From: Pseudomonas sp. gcc21
Lineage (GTDB): Bacteria; Pseudomonadota; Gammaproteobacteria; Pseudomonadales; Pseudomonadaceae
Reading direction: 5' to 3'
Assembly (NCBI RefSeq): GCF_012844345.1
Contig: NZ_CP051625.1
Span: forward strand, 1,922,001 to 1,986,000
DNA: 64,000 nucleotides
Shown: one piece after another, positions 48,499 through 57,171 of the stretch
How the letters are laid out: the number at the start of each line of letters is the position of its first letter
Numbering within the stretch: the stretch's first letter is position 1
Translations under genes and position numbers: made by a program
The notes under the pieces: model-generated
Database searches by the model: none
Told to the model about the DNA's origin: nothing
What the model saw: only the letters and a program-made list of their open reading frames with translations

Positions 48499-49865
48499 TC
48501 GAAGATCGCATCCAGCGCCTGATCCAGGCGCGTCACGGCAATCACTTCCATCCCCTCCGGCGACTCCTTCGGTGCATTGGCCTTTGGCACAATGGCCTTG
48601 GCGAAGCCATGCTTGGCCGCTTCTTTCAAACGCTCCTGACCACTGGGCACCGGCCGGATCTCCCCGGACAAGCCAAGCTCACCGAACACCATCAAATCCA
48701 TCGGCAGAGGCCGGTTACGCAGGCTCGACATGACCGCGGCCAGTAATGCCAGATCCGATGCTGTTTCCAGCACCTTCACACCGCCAACGACGTTGACGAA
48801 AACATCCTGATCATAAGTCGGCACGCCACCGTGCCGGTGCAAAACGGCCAACAGCATTGCCAGGCGATTCTGATCAAGCCCCAGGGTTACCCGGCGTGGA
48901 TTACCCAGATGACTGGTATCCACTAGCGCTTGCACCTCGACCAGCATGGGCCGCGAGCCTTCCCATGTAGACATGACGACGCTACCGGGAATTGGCGCGT
49001 CATAACGCGACAGGAAGATCGCCGAAGGGTTGGATACTTCCTTCAGACCTTTATCGGTCATGGCGAAAACACCCAGCTCGTTTACAGCACCGAAACGGTT
49101 CTTGACCGCCCGCAGCATACGCAGCCGCCCATCCGATTCACCTTCGAAATAGAGCACAGTGTCGACCATGTGCTCCAGCACGCGCGGGCCTGCCAGCGAT
49201 CCCTCCTTGGTCACGTGCCCGACCAGAAAGATCGCCGTGCCACTCTGCTTGGCATAACGCACCAGCAACGCAGCACTTTCCCGTACCTGGGCAACGCCAC
49301 CGGGAGCGGACTGCAGCTGTTCGGTGAATATCGTCTGGATCGAATCGACCACCATCACCTTTGGCTTTTCGCGGCGTGCGGTGGCGACGATGCTTTCGAT
49401 ACAGGTCTCGGTCATCACCATCAACTTGTCTTCAGGTAACGCCAGACGCCGCGCGCGCATAGCCACCTGTTGCTGCGATTCTTCACCGGTCACGTACAGC
49501 GCTGGCATGGTCTGGGCCAGACGGCATAGGGTCTGCAGCAAGATAGTGGATTTGCCGATGCCGGGATCACCGCCGATCAACACGACCGATCCGGCCACCA
49601 GCCCACCGCCGAGCACACGATCCAGCTCGGACGAGCCGCTTGGTTGCCGAGGCATCTCCTCAGTGGAAACTTCTGCAAGGGTTTTGACCTGCGCCAGCTC
49701 TCCGGCCCAGTTCGAGGTGCGTCCGGCACTGCCGCCGGTGGGCGTGGTATCGACCACGGTCTCAACCAAAGTGTTCCAGGCCTGGCACTCACCACACTGC
49801 CCCGCCCATTTGCTGAATGTCGCACCACATTCCGTGCAGCCGTAGATCCGCTTGTTCTTCGCCAT
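48495..49865 (-). CDS. radA: DNA repair protein RadA
   Basis: 456 residues. RecA-like ATPase that drives branch migration in recombination. The N-terminal zinc finger uses Cys10, Cys13, Cys24 and Cys27 (YGCTECGATF, GQCGECQAW). Walker A GGDPGIGKST, the RadA-specific KNRFG motif (RAVKNRFGAVNELG) and a C-terminal Lon-like domain follow. The stop codon lies in the terminal repeat of the MITE-like element downstream. Confidence 0.97.
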   Translation of the reverse strand: MAKNKRIYGCTECGATFSKWAGQCGECQAWNTLVETVVDTTPTGGSAGRTSNWAGELAQVKTLAEVSTEEMPRQPSGSSELDRVLGGGLVAGSVVLIGGDPGIGKSTILLQTLCRLAQTMPALYVTGEESQQQVAMRARRLALPEDKLMVMTETCIESIVATARREKPKVMVVDSIQTIFTEQLQSAPGGVAQVRESAALLVRYAKQSGTAIFLVGHVTKEGSLAGPRVLEHMVDTVLYFEGESDGRLRMLRAVKNRFGAVNELGVFAMTDKGLKEVSNPSAIFLSRYDAPIPGSVVMSTWEGSRPMLVEVQALVDTSHLGNPRRVTLGLDQNRLAMLLAVLHRHGGVPTYDQDVFVNVVGGVKVLETASDLALLAAVMSSLRNRPLPMDLMVFGELGLSGEIRPVPSGQERLKEAAKHGFAKAIVPKANAPKESPEGMEVIAVTRLDQALDAIFD

Positions 49866-50039
49866 CTTGCCCTCTCATGAACCCTGCACCGCGAACGCCG
49901 GTCGAACTGCTCGGCACCGGCCAAAAGGCCTATTGTATGGCCAGTCGTGCTGAATTACCCGGCCAGGGAACTCGCAGCAAGCAAACTACACTCTGTCACG
50001 CCGCAACCGACAAACAGTTCGGCGCAACGGGAAAGGCTC

Positions 50040-51476
50040 ATGACTGAATACACAATTGACAAGAAATCCTTTAAAGAGCAGAACGCAGCACTCACCGAAG
50101 CGTTACTCGAAGCCCAATACGCGTTGCGCAAATCCGGTCGCGGACCGGTATTGGTGCTGATCAGCGGCAACGATTTCGCAGGCAAGGCCGAGGCCATTTA
50201 CGCCTTTTATGAGCGCCTCGATAACCGCTTCCTCGATACCCGCGCGTTCAGTTTGCCTGAGGGACTGGAACGGCGAATGCCACGCTTATGGCGCTACTGG
50301 CGCAGCTTGCCGCCGGCAGGGCAGATCGGGTTTTATCTTGGATCCTGGTATCACCAGCCATTGATGCTACTCAGCAGCGGCAAGCTGACAGAAGAGCAGT
50401 TCGCCAGAGACATGGAAGAGATCGTGCGCTTCGAGCAGCTACTGATCAACGAAGGCGTTGCGATCATCAAGTTGTGGCTGCATCTGACGCCTGACGAACC
50501 GAACCGGGCACCGCCTGCACCGGAATTGTTTGAAGAGACCGTTGCTATGCGTGAGTGGGGCGATTTCAGCGCAGCGGATTATGAGCGGGTACGCGCCGGC
50601 GCTGAGCTGATGAGCCAGCTTACCTCAACAGCCGAGGCGCCCTGGATACGCGTGCGGAGCTATGACCCGAACTATCGCGACATCTTCATCGGCCAGATCG
50701 TATTAAAGGCCATGCAGCAAGCGCCGAAAGGCGATACGCCGGTTGAATATCACCCTTCCACCACCCAGCATCTGCGTCAGCTGGATTATTCCGCGAAACT
50801 CGAAAAGCCTGTCTACAGGGATGAACTTGAGCAACAACAGGCCAGACTGAGGCAACTGGTGCAGCATCCCGGGTTCGCCCGGCACGCCCTGCTACTGGTA
50901 TTTGAAGGAACTGACGCTGCCGGCAAGGGCGGCACGATTCGGCGTATTACCCAATGTCTGGATCCGCGACGGTTCCGTGTTTTTGGCACCAGCGCACCCA
51001 CTGACGAAGAACGCAGCCGCCCCTATCTGTGGCGCTTCTGGCGCCGACTGCCAGCGCCTGGTTCGATTACCATTTTTGATCGCAGCTACTACGGCCGGGT
51101 CTTGGTTGAGCGGGTTGAGGGCTTCGCCGAGCCCGAGGCCTGGCAACGCGCTTATGCCGAGATAAACGACTTTGAGCAGCAGCTGCAGGACGCCAATATC
51201 ATCGTGATTAAATTCTGGCTGGCCATCACCGCCGAAGAGCAGCTCAAGCGCTTCGAGGCCAGGGATCAGTCGCCGCTCAAGCGATACAAGCTGACAGATG
51301 AAGACTGGCGCAATCGCAAACAATGGCCCGCCTACGAACAAGCCGTGAATGACATGGTGGAGCAGACCAGCACCGACTATGCGCCCTGGCATCTGATCCC
51401 ATCAGAAGACAAACGCTACGCCCGCATCGCTGTCCTCAAGACACTATGCGAGACGCTGGAAACCAAATTGTGCTGA
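50040..51476 (+). CDS. pap: Polyphosphate:AMP phosphotransferase (two-domain PPK2)
   Basis: 478 residues, with two fused PPK2 domains. The N-terminal one has ISGNDFAGKAEAI, a variant of the P-loop. The C-terminal one has the canonical P-loop FEGTDAAGKGGTIRRI and the Walker B-like FDRSYYGRVLVERVEGF, and is the likely catalytic half. Family members make ADP from AMP with polyphosphate. The ATG at 50040 follows AAAGG; an upstream ATG at 49947 would add 31 unlikely residues. It diverges from radA across about 170 bases with nothing else recognised. Confidence 0.9.
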   Translation: MTEYTIDKKSFKEQNAALTEALLEAQYALRKSGRGPVLVLISGNDFAGKAEAIYAFYERLDNRFLDTRAFSLPEGLERRMPRLWRYWRSLPPAGQIGFYLGSWYHQPLMLLSSGKLTEEQFARDMEEIVRFEQLLINEGVAIIKLWLHLTPDEPNRAPPAPELFEETVAMREWGDFSAADYERVRAGAELMSQLTSTAEAPWIRVRSYDPNYRDIFIGQIVLKAMQQAPKGDTPVEYHPSTTQHLRQLDYSAKLEKPVYRDELEQQQARLRQLVQHPGFARHALLLVFEGTDAAGKGGTIRRITQCLDPRRFRVFGTSAPTDEERSRPYLWRFWRRLPAPGSITIFDRSYYGRVLVERVEGFAEPEAWQRAYAEINDFEQQLQDANIIVIKFWLAITAEEQLKRFEARDQSPLKRYKLTDEDWRNRKQWPAYEQAVNDMVEQTSTDYAPWHLIPSEDKRYARIAVLKTLCETLETKLC

Positions 51477-51653
51477 CGGGATCAACCCAGACGCGCCTGC
51501 CAGAACAATAAGCTCTACCGAGCCGGCGCTGTTGCCGTTTCATCTGAAATCACGCCGATTGCCTTGCAACCCGGGCGGCTCTGGCAAAGCCACGATGAAC
51601 AGCCAGAGTCGCTGAGCTATAATGCGTGTCCTTCCGCGATCATCCGGTTACCC

Positions 51654-52775
51654 ATGCAATCCTGTGAAACGCCTTTCGGCACGCTCCAGCTCGAACGCTA
51701 CCCGCCCACCAGTAACCCCACTCTGCAAGCCTTCGATGCGGCGGATCAGTATTTACTGCAGGCATTGGCGCAAAACCCGGGCACTGCCTCTGCGCCACTG
51801 GTAATCAACGACAATTTCGGTGCATTGAGCTGTGCGCTGGCCGCCAGCACCCCGCACAGTTTCACTGATTCGCACCTGACCAGCGTGGCGATTCACAACA
51901 ACCTGCTCGCCAATCAGCTGCCGCCGGATGCGGTAAGGATCATTGATAGCCAGAGCGAACTCGATGGGCCTTACCACCGTGTGCTCCTGCGTATCCCCAA
52001 GAGCCTGGCCCTGATGGAAGATCAACTGATTCGTTTGCGGCCACATCTGGCATCAGGCGCCGAAGTCATCGCCGGTGCGATGATCAAGCATCTGCCGCAC
52101 AGCGCCGGCGATCTGCTGGCGAAATATGTCGGCCCCTACCAGGCGTCATTGGCGTGGAAAAAAGCCCGCCTGCTGACCGCCCGGTTTGACGCTGAGCTGA
52201 ATCCGGACATACCCAGGCTCGCCACGACCTACGAGCTACCGGAAACCGGCGTGCAACTGACCAATCTACCGGGTGTGTTCGCCCGTGAGCGGATCGACAT
52301 CGGCACTCGCGCCCTGCTTTCCTGTATTCCTTCGGACCTGGGGTCGGTGCGGATCATTGACCTGGGCTGCGGCAACGGCGCTGTCGGCATCATGGCCGCG
52401 CTGCGCAACCCACAGGCGTCGCTTACGTTCATTGACGAATCCCATGCAGCGGTCGCCTCTGCACGCATCAACATGGAGGCCGGGGCCCCCGACCGCTCAG
52501 CAGCCTTCCAGGTGGCCGACGGGCTGGTCGATACGCCAGACGGCAGCGCGGAACTTATCCTGTGCAATCCGCCCTTCCATCAACAACAGGTTGTCGGTGA
52601 CGAAATAGCGTTGCGGATGTTCGAGCAGGCTAGCCGCGCGCTTACGCCAGGTGGCGCACTGATCATCGTGGGTAACCGGCATCTTGGTTATCACGTGAAG
52701 CTCAAGCGCTGGTTTGACAGCGTCGAGCAGATCTCTGCCACCTCGAAGTTCGTGGTCCTGCGGGCCTCGAACTGA
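51654..52775 (+). CDS. rlmG: 23S rRNA (guanine-1835-N2) methyltransferase RlmG
   Basis: 373 residues, near the 378 of E. coli RlmG. Two-domain RsmC/RlmG fold: N-terminal QAFDAADQYLLQAL, then the SAM motif IIDLGCGNGAVGI and the catalytic LCNPPFHQQ in the C-terminal half. It methylates 23S rRNA in the 50S subunit. An earlier ATG at 51564 is less likely because homology begins at the ATG at 51654. The 177 bases before it show no other gene. Confidence 0.92.
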   Translation: MQSCETPFGTLQLERYPPTSNPTLQAFDAADQYLLQALAQNPGTASAPLVINDNFGALSCALAASTPHSFTDSHLTSVAIHNNLLANQLPPDAVRIIDSQSELDGPYHRVLLRIPKSLALMEDQLIRLRPHLASGAEVIAGAMIKHLPHSAGDLLAKYVGPYQASLAWKKARLLTARFDAELNPDIPRLATTYELPETGVQLTNLPGVFARERIDIGTRALLSCIPSDLGSVRIIDLGCGNGAVGIMAALRNPQASLTFIDESHAAVASARINMEAGAPDRSAAFQVADGLVDTPDGSAELILCNPPFHQQQVVGDEIALRMFEQASRALTPGGALIIVGNRHLGYHVKLKRWFDSVEQISATSKFVVLRASN

Positions 52776-52809
52776 CGCAGGAGCGAAGGCTCACCCCGGC
52801 AAAGCACTC

Positions 52810-53045
52810 ACCGGTAACGCCGCTGATCGAGATGGAGCTGATTTCATGGTCGCTCGCTTTATGCAGGGCCGGGTTCCATCCCGGCCAAGCGCTCGCCGGT
52901 AACGCCGTTTGTCGAGATGGAACTCAACACTCCAGAAAACAATCGAATCGGCCTTGATGATTGCACGCTCCATGGAGGGCCGGGTTCCATCCCGGCCATA
53001 GCGCTCGCCGGTAATACTGCTCGTCGAGATGGAACTCGACACTCC
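52810..53045. repeat. REP-type double hairpins, reversed orientation, two good copies and one decayed
   Basis: Hairpin GGCCGGG-TTCCAT-CCCGGCC occurs at 52867-52886 and 52978-52997 (111 bp apart). Each is followed after about 25 bases by GTCGAG-ATGGAA-CTC(G/A)AC at 52911-52928 and 53023-53040. A decayed GATCGAGATGGAG copy lies near 52826. Arms and loops are those of the array beside the RAYT gene, seen on the other strand. The spacer differs, with GCGCTCGCCGGTAA replacing the GTAG-containing linker. Confidence 0.85.
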
Positions 53046-53170
53046 AGGCAAACTAACGACAATCCGATAGCGCGATTAGTGCTCGCTGCAATGCCCCCAA
53101 TCCAGATATAACTAAACCTTTGATGTCTCGATCTATCCCCCGTTTCGTGCAATCAAGAGCCGCCGAATCA

Positions 53171-53192
53171 TGTCCACAAATATTGTGGATAA
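53171..53192. promoter_or_regulatory. DnaA-box-like inverted pair
   Basis: TGTCCACA (53171-53178) faces TGTGGATAA (53184-53192), the complement of the consensus DnaA box TTATCCACA. Together they form a TCCACAA/TTGTGGA stem. Confidence 0.45.
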
Positions 53193-53479
53193 CTCTGTGG
53201 GCAGAGCTGTACCAACTGCTCCAAAGCCCCATTTCTGCAGCCTTTACCAAAATCGATCAAAAAGCGATCACTATGCAGATTTCGGCTGTTGAAAACAGCC
53301 GAATCGAGGGTTTGTGGCCTATAAACCCGCACAGCGTCAGAAAAATGTGAAACATAAGCGCGTTTTGCTGTAACCAGACGGAATTTTGGCATTGCGAATA
53401 ATATGCTTAATTTTCAATTGGTTATATCAATGTCAAAGCAACAGAGCAGTTCAACGCCCGCACATCAAAGGAACTGACT

Positions 53480-53581
53480 ATGGAGACTGAGAAAACAATC
53501 ACCAAACTAGCGGGAACTTTATTTGGCAGCGATTGTATACAGATTACAGGACGGGTGATTGACAGGAATTTTGAGAACTGA
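53480..53581 (+). CDS. Possible 33-residue small protein
   Basis: ATG at 53480 follows AAAGGA with an 8-base spacer and opens a 33-codon frame ending TGA (starts METEKTITKLAGTLFGSD). The product is mixed polar, with no signal or membrane helix. Nothing beyond the frame and the ribosome-binding site supports it, and the AT-rich context makes chance frames common. Confidence 0.2.
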   Translation: METEKTITKLAGTLFGSDCIQITGRVIDRNFEN

Positions 53582-53607
53582 TAGCCGGAAAGACCATGCA
53601 CAAAAAC

Positions 53608-53616
53608 TGTGGATAA
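53608..53616. promoter_or_regulatory. Second DnaA-box-like TGTGGATAA site
   Basis: Same 9-mer as at 53184, and the match extends as TGTGGATAA-(C/G)-TCTGTG-(G/A)-G. It lies 76 bases after the stop codon of the Lon-like gene. Confidence 0.4.
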
Positions 53617-53691
53617 GTCTGTGAGCAAGAATGGGAAAGAGTGGTGCAAGCCAGACCGTACATGGCCTGACTTGCATTGATCAGAGACTGA

Positions 53692-56127
53692 TCAGTTCTT
53701 GTCGGACGCTTCGGCAACCAAAGCCTCTACAGCACGCTCGGTGCTCTCCTGTTCGCGCTCGGCAATCTCCTGCAGGCGCGCCACAACGAGGCCGTTGACC
53801 GTGCCCTCGGGGAAATCTCCCTTCTCATCGCTGACACCCACGTCGCGACCAGCAAGCAGCGCCATCGCTTCATCCACATGGCTTACCGCATATACCGAGA
53901 ACTGCCCTGCCCTGACCGCCTCGAGAACAGTCTCATCAAGCATCAGATTGGGCACGTTGGAACGCGGAATGATTGCGCCCTGCTCCCCCGTGAGCCCGCG
54001 GGCATGGCACAACCGGAAGAAACCCTCAATCTTCTCGTTGACCCCTCCTACAGCCTGCACCTCGCCAAACTGATTGATCGAACCTGTGATGGCAAAGCAT
54101 TGCTTCAAAGGTGTGCGGGACAAGCCGGAGAGCAGTGCGCACACCTCACCAAGCGAGGCACTGTCCCCGTCCACATATCCATAGGACTGTTCCAGCGCGA
54201 TACTGGCGGAAATCTCCAACGGGAAGTTCTGAGCGAAACGGCTGCCCAGATATCCGGTCAGGATCATAACGCCCTTGGAATGAATGGGCTGCCCCAGGCT
54301 CACCTCACGCTCGATATCCACAATGCCATTGCCGCCCGGGTAGACCGTTGCGCTGATGCGCGCCGGGACACCAAACACTGAATCGCCTACTTCCAGCACC
54401 GTCAGGCCGTTGCATTTGCCGACCGCTGCACCATCGGTGTCGATAAGAATCACCCCGGACACCATGTCTTCACGAATACGTGCGCTGACGCGCCCGGTAC
54501 GGCCTTCCTTGGCCCGCAGTGCCCGTTCGATATGCGCGGTATCGATCAAGGCATCGTCCGCCAGCTGGCGAATGAAATCGGCCTCAGCGACCAGCTGGAA
54601 GATATCGCTGATGCGCGCCGACAGGCGCCGCTGATGCTCTGCCAAACGCGCGCTGTAAGTCAGTACGCGAGCCACCGCGGCAGCGGTCAATGGCGCCAGG
54701 CCTTCCTCCGACGTGCGCGTCTTGAGTAGCTGGGCCATGCCCTCAATGCTTTCCGGCGTGCGCGGCAGGTCTTCATCAAAATCCACCAACACCCTGAACA
54801 TTTCCTGGAAGTCCGGATCCAGCTCCTGCAGGGCGTAATACACCTGACGCGAGCCGATCAGCACCAGCTTGACCGCCAGGGGGATTACCTGGGGATTCAG
54901 CGTCACGGTGGTCAAGCGCCCCATGTCTGCCCAGGGCGACTCGGTCTTCAACTGGCGGGCGTGCAGGGCGCGCTTGAGCGCTTCCCAGACAAAGGGCTCG
55001 CTTAACAGCTTTTCCGCCTCCAATACCAGATAGCCGCCATTGGCCCGGTGTAACGCGCCGGGACGAATATGCCGATAACTGGTCACCAGCGCGCCCTGCT
55101 CAGAGCTATACTCGATGCGGCCGAAAAGGTTGTCATAGGAAGGATGGGGTTCATGCACCACCGGTGCGCCGCCCGTGTCGCAGTGCCCGACAATCAGGCT
55201 TGGGCAATACTGCTCGATCAGGAGCAGTTTTTTATAGGCATCCGGACGCACTTCCAGGCCCCGTTCCTCTACCAGCTGATCGATTACTGTCTTCAGCAGG
55301 TTCTGCCGCATGGCCTGCAGATAGTCACAAACCGCCTGATTGCCGGCATAGCGCTCAACAAGCGGTTCAAACAAGGGCTGGATCGCGTCGGTAATGGTCT
55401 GGTCGTTAAGCTCACGCAGCTGGTTGCTGGATTCACGCTTCCATTGCGGCAAGCTGGACAACGCCTCGTTGAGTATTTCCTCCAGTGCTGCGATATCGGT
55501 GTGAAACTGCTCGCGCACATCGTCCGGCAGCTGGGCAAACTCGGCCTCGTCCAGCGCCTTGCCATCCTTCATTGGCGTGAAGGCAATATTCTGCGCATCA
55601 CGGTAGATGGCAACATTCTTGTCCAGTGCCTGCCGCTCGACCGAATCAATGGCGCGGTCGTAGCGCTGATTGAAACCGCGATCGATGGCGCTCTTTTTCT
55701 GCTGAAACGCAGGATGCTCGAATACAGCAGGAAAGGTCGCCAGCAGGTTATCGATCAGCTTTTCAATATCACTGATCAGCTCCCCTGCGGTCCCAGGCGG
55801 TAGGCTCACCACCCACGGCTCACGCGGCTCGTCGAAATTGTTGACGAAGACGCAGTCGTTGGGCGTTACCTGGCGCTTGGCCTCGGCCTGCACGTAGCGC
55901 ATTACGTAGGAAAAACGCCCGGTACCCGGCTCACCCATTACAAACACGTTATAGCCCGGGCGGTGCATTGCCACCCCGAACTGCAAGGCCTCGACCGCCC
56001 GTTCCTGGCCGAGGATGCCGCGAAAAGGTTCAAGATCATCAGTGGTAACGAAACCGAGGCTTTCCAGATCAATGGGGACGGTAAGTTGTTCAGGCGTGAG
56101 GCGAAGGGGTACGGGTGTATCGGTCAT
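53692..56127 (-). CDS. Lon-related AAA+ protease (LonB/YcbZ-like, S16)
   Basis: 811 residues. An N-terminal domain and an ATPase region (GILGQERAVEALQFGVAM, then GEPGTGRFSYVMRYVQ) precede a C-terminal S16 protease domain. Catalytic Ser lies in DGDSASLGEVCALLSGLSR and catalytic Lys in GGVNEKIEGFFRLC. The P-loop reads GEPGTGRF, with Arg where Lys is usual; I believe relatives share this but could not check. YLVLEAEKLLSEPFVWEALKR is typical of the YcbZ group. AGGA lies 8 bases before the ATG at 56127; an earlier in-frame start at 56214 is less likely. Confidence 0.88.
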   Translation of the reverse strand: MTDTPVPLRLTPEQLTVPIDLESLGFVTTDDLEPFRGILGQERAVEALQFGVAMHRPGYNVFVMGEPGTGRFSYVMRYVQAEAKRQVTPNDCVFVNNFDEPREPWVVSLPPGTAGELISDIEKLIDNLLATFPAVFEHPAFQQKKSAIDRGFNQRYDRAIDSVERQALDKNVAIYRDAQNIAFTPMKDGKALDEAEFAQLPDDVREQFHTDIAALEEILNEALSSLPQWKRESSNQLRELNDQTITDAIQPLFEPLVERYAGNQAVCDYLQAMRQNLLKTVIDQLVEERGLEVRPDAYKKLLLIEQYCPSLIVGHCDTGGAPVVHEPHPSYDNLFGRIEYSSEQGALVTSYRHIRPGALHRANGGYLVLEAEKLLSEPFVWEALKRALHARQLKTESPWADMGRLTTVTLNPQVIPLAVKLVLIGSRQVYYALQELDPDFQEMFRVLVDFDEDLPRTPESIEGMAQLLKTRTSEEGLAPLTAAAVARVLTYSARLAEHQRRLSARISDIFQLVAEADFIRQLADDALIDTAHIERALRAKEGRTGRVSARIREDMVSGVILIDTDGAAVGKCNGLTVLEVGDSVFGVPARISATVYPGGNGIVDIEREVSLGQPIHSKGVMILTGYLGSRFAQNFPLEISASIALEQSYGYVDGDSASLGEVCALLSGLSRTPLKQCFAITGSINQFGEVQAVGGVNEKIEGFFRLCHARGLTGEQGAIIPRSNVPNLMLDETVLEAVRAGQFSVYAVSHVDEAMALLAGRDVGVSDEKGDFPEGTVNGLVVARLQEIAEREQESTERAVEALVAEASDKN

Positions 56128-56232
56128 TGAACGTCCTTGAGCGGAGCATAGTTGTTCCCGGCATTGTTGCCGCGCAGCCGGGGCCTGACAAGAGCAATCA
56201 ACGGATTCCGGCACGCGCCAACTGAACGCTAA

Positions 56233-57084
56233 TCAGGCCAGCGACACATCCGGCCCGGCGCCCATCACCTTGACCAGTTCGCGCACCAGAGGCTTCATGA
56301 AGAAACTGCTCTCGGGCATCAGATCAACGCGCACCTTGCGCTGCTCCAGCTCCTCGCTGACCACCGGACCAACCGAAGCCACCACGACGTTGGCCAGCGC
56401 GTCCAGCAGCCCCGCCTCGCCTACATGCCGCCGCGCAACCTGAAACAACCGGCGGACCTGGGTCGCACTGGTAAAGGCGATGGCGTCTACCTCGCGGCCA
56501 ATCAGGGCATCTATAAGATGTTCGACCTGTTCGTTTTCGATATCGTCGGCATACACGTAGGGCGAAACGCTGCTGGTAATGGCTCCCGCCTCGCGCAGGA
56601 AGTCCATCAATGGCAGGTTGGGCTCAGTGCCGTACAACTGAACGGCAATACGCCTTCCCTGCAGGTTCTCGGCTTTAAGCGTAGCGATAACACCGTCGGT
56701 GGTTGGTTCAACAGCGACCACATCAGCTTTCAGGCCAATCTTGCGCAACGCCGCACCAGGCTTGGGGCCACGGGTAACGGTGCGAACCTGCGCCAGCGCG
56801 GTAACGAACTCATCCTTCAATGAGCCGCCGGCTCGCTCGGCGGCGGATACCAGGCGCCGCAATCCTTCACCGGTGAGCAGAATCAGGTCTTCGGGCGGCT
56901 GGACTACAAAGGTGCGGATCCAGTCGAGCACGGGCGCCTGATCCGGCGCGTCGTGAATGGAAACAAGGGGGCAACGCAGCACGTCTGCGCCACGCTTGAT
57001 CAACATATCCGCAAACAGGTTAAGCTCGCGGCTTTCAGGCAGGGCGATGCGTCGTCCCTGTAAGGGTAAGATCTGTTCGGTCAT
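56233..57084 (-). CDS. Uroporphyrinogen-III synthase family protein
   Basis: 283 residues. HemD fold: two alternating alpha/beta lobes with GRRIALPESRELNLFADML at the N-terminus, QGRRIAVQLYGTEPNLPLMD at the hinge and VDAIAFTSATQVRRLFQVA in the second lobe. Pseudomonads have a main hemD in the hemC cluster. No haem gene is nearby, so this is probably a second HemD-like protein, perhaps for sirohaem or another tetrapyrrole. The ATG at 57084 is chosen; 57159 would add 25 residues. Confidence 0.78.
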   Translation of the reverse strand: MTEQILPLQGRRIALPESRELNLFADMLIKRGADVLRCPLVSIHDAPDQAPVLDWIRTFVVQPPEDLILLTGEGLRRLVSAAERAGGSLKDEFVTALAQVRTVTRGPKPGAALRKIGLKADVVAVEPTTDGVIATLKAENLQGRRIAVQLYGTEPNLPLMDFLREAGAITSSVSPYVYADDIENEQVEHLIDALIGREVDAIAFTSATQVRRLFQVARRHVGEAGLLDALANVVVASVGPVVSEELEQRKVRVDLMPESSFFMKPLVRELVKVMGAGPDVSLA

Positions 57085-57171
57085 GGTTTTATCCGCTGCC
57101 AGAGCAAAGCGACATTGTGCTGTGGCAGCCAGGATTAAGAAACCCTGACTGCGACACACAAACCGGGACCT

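Larger units (their letters stand above)
52776..53691. other. 916-base intergenic region: REP hairpins, then AT-rich stretch with DnaA-box-like sites
   Basis: The first part (to about 53045) holds REP-type hairpins. From about 53090 to 53690 the sequence becomes clearly AT-richer than the genes around it, with two TGTGGATAA sites and a possible 33-codon frame. No established gene or tRNA was recognised. Confidence 0.6.

Noticed and set aside
52791..53051. Minus-strand 86-codon frame after rlmG
   Set aside because: It is made of translated REP hairpins, so the frame is an artefact of the repeats.
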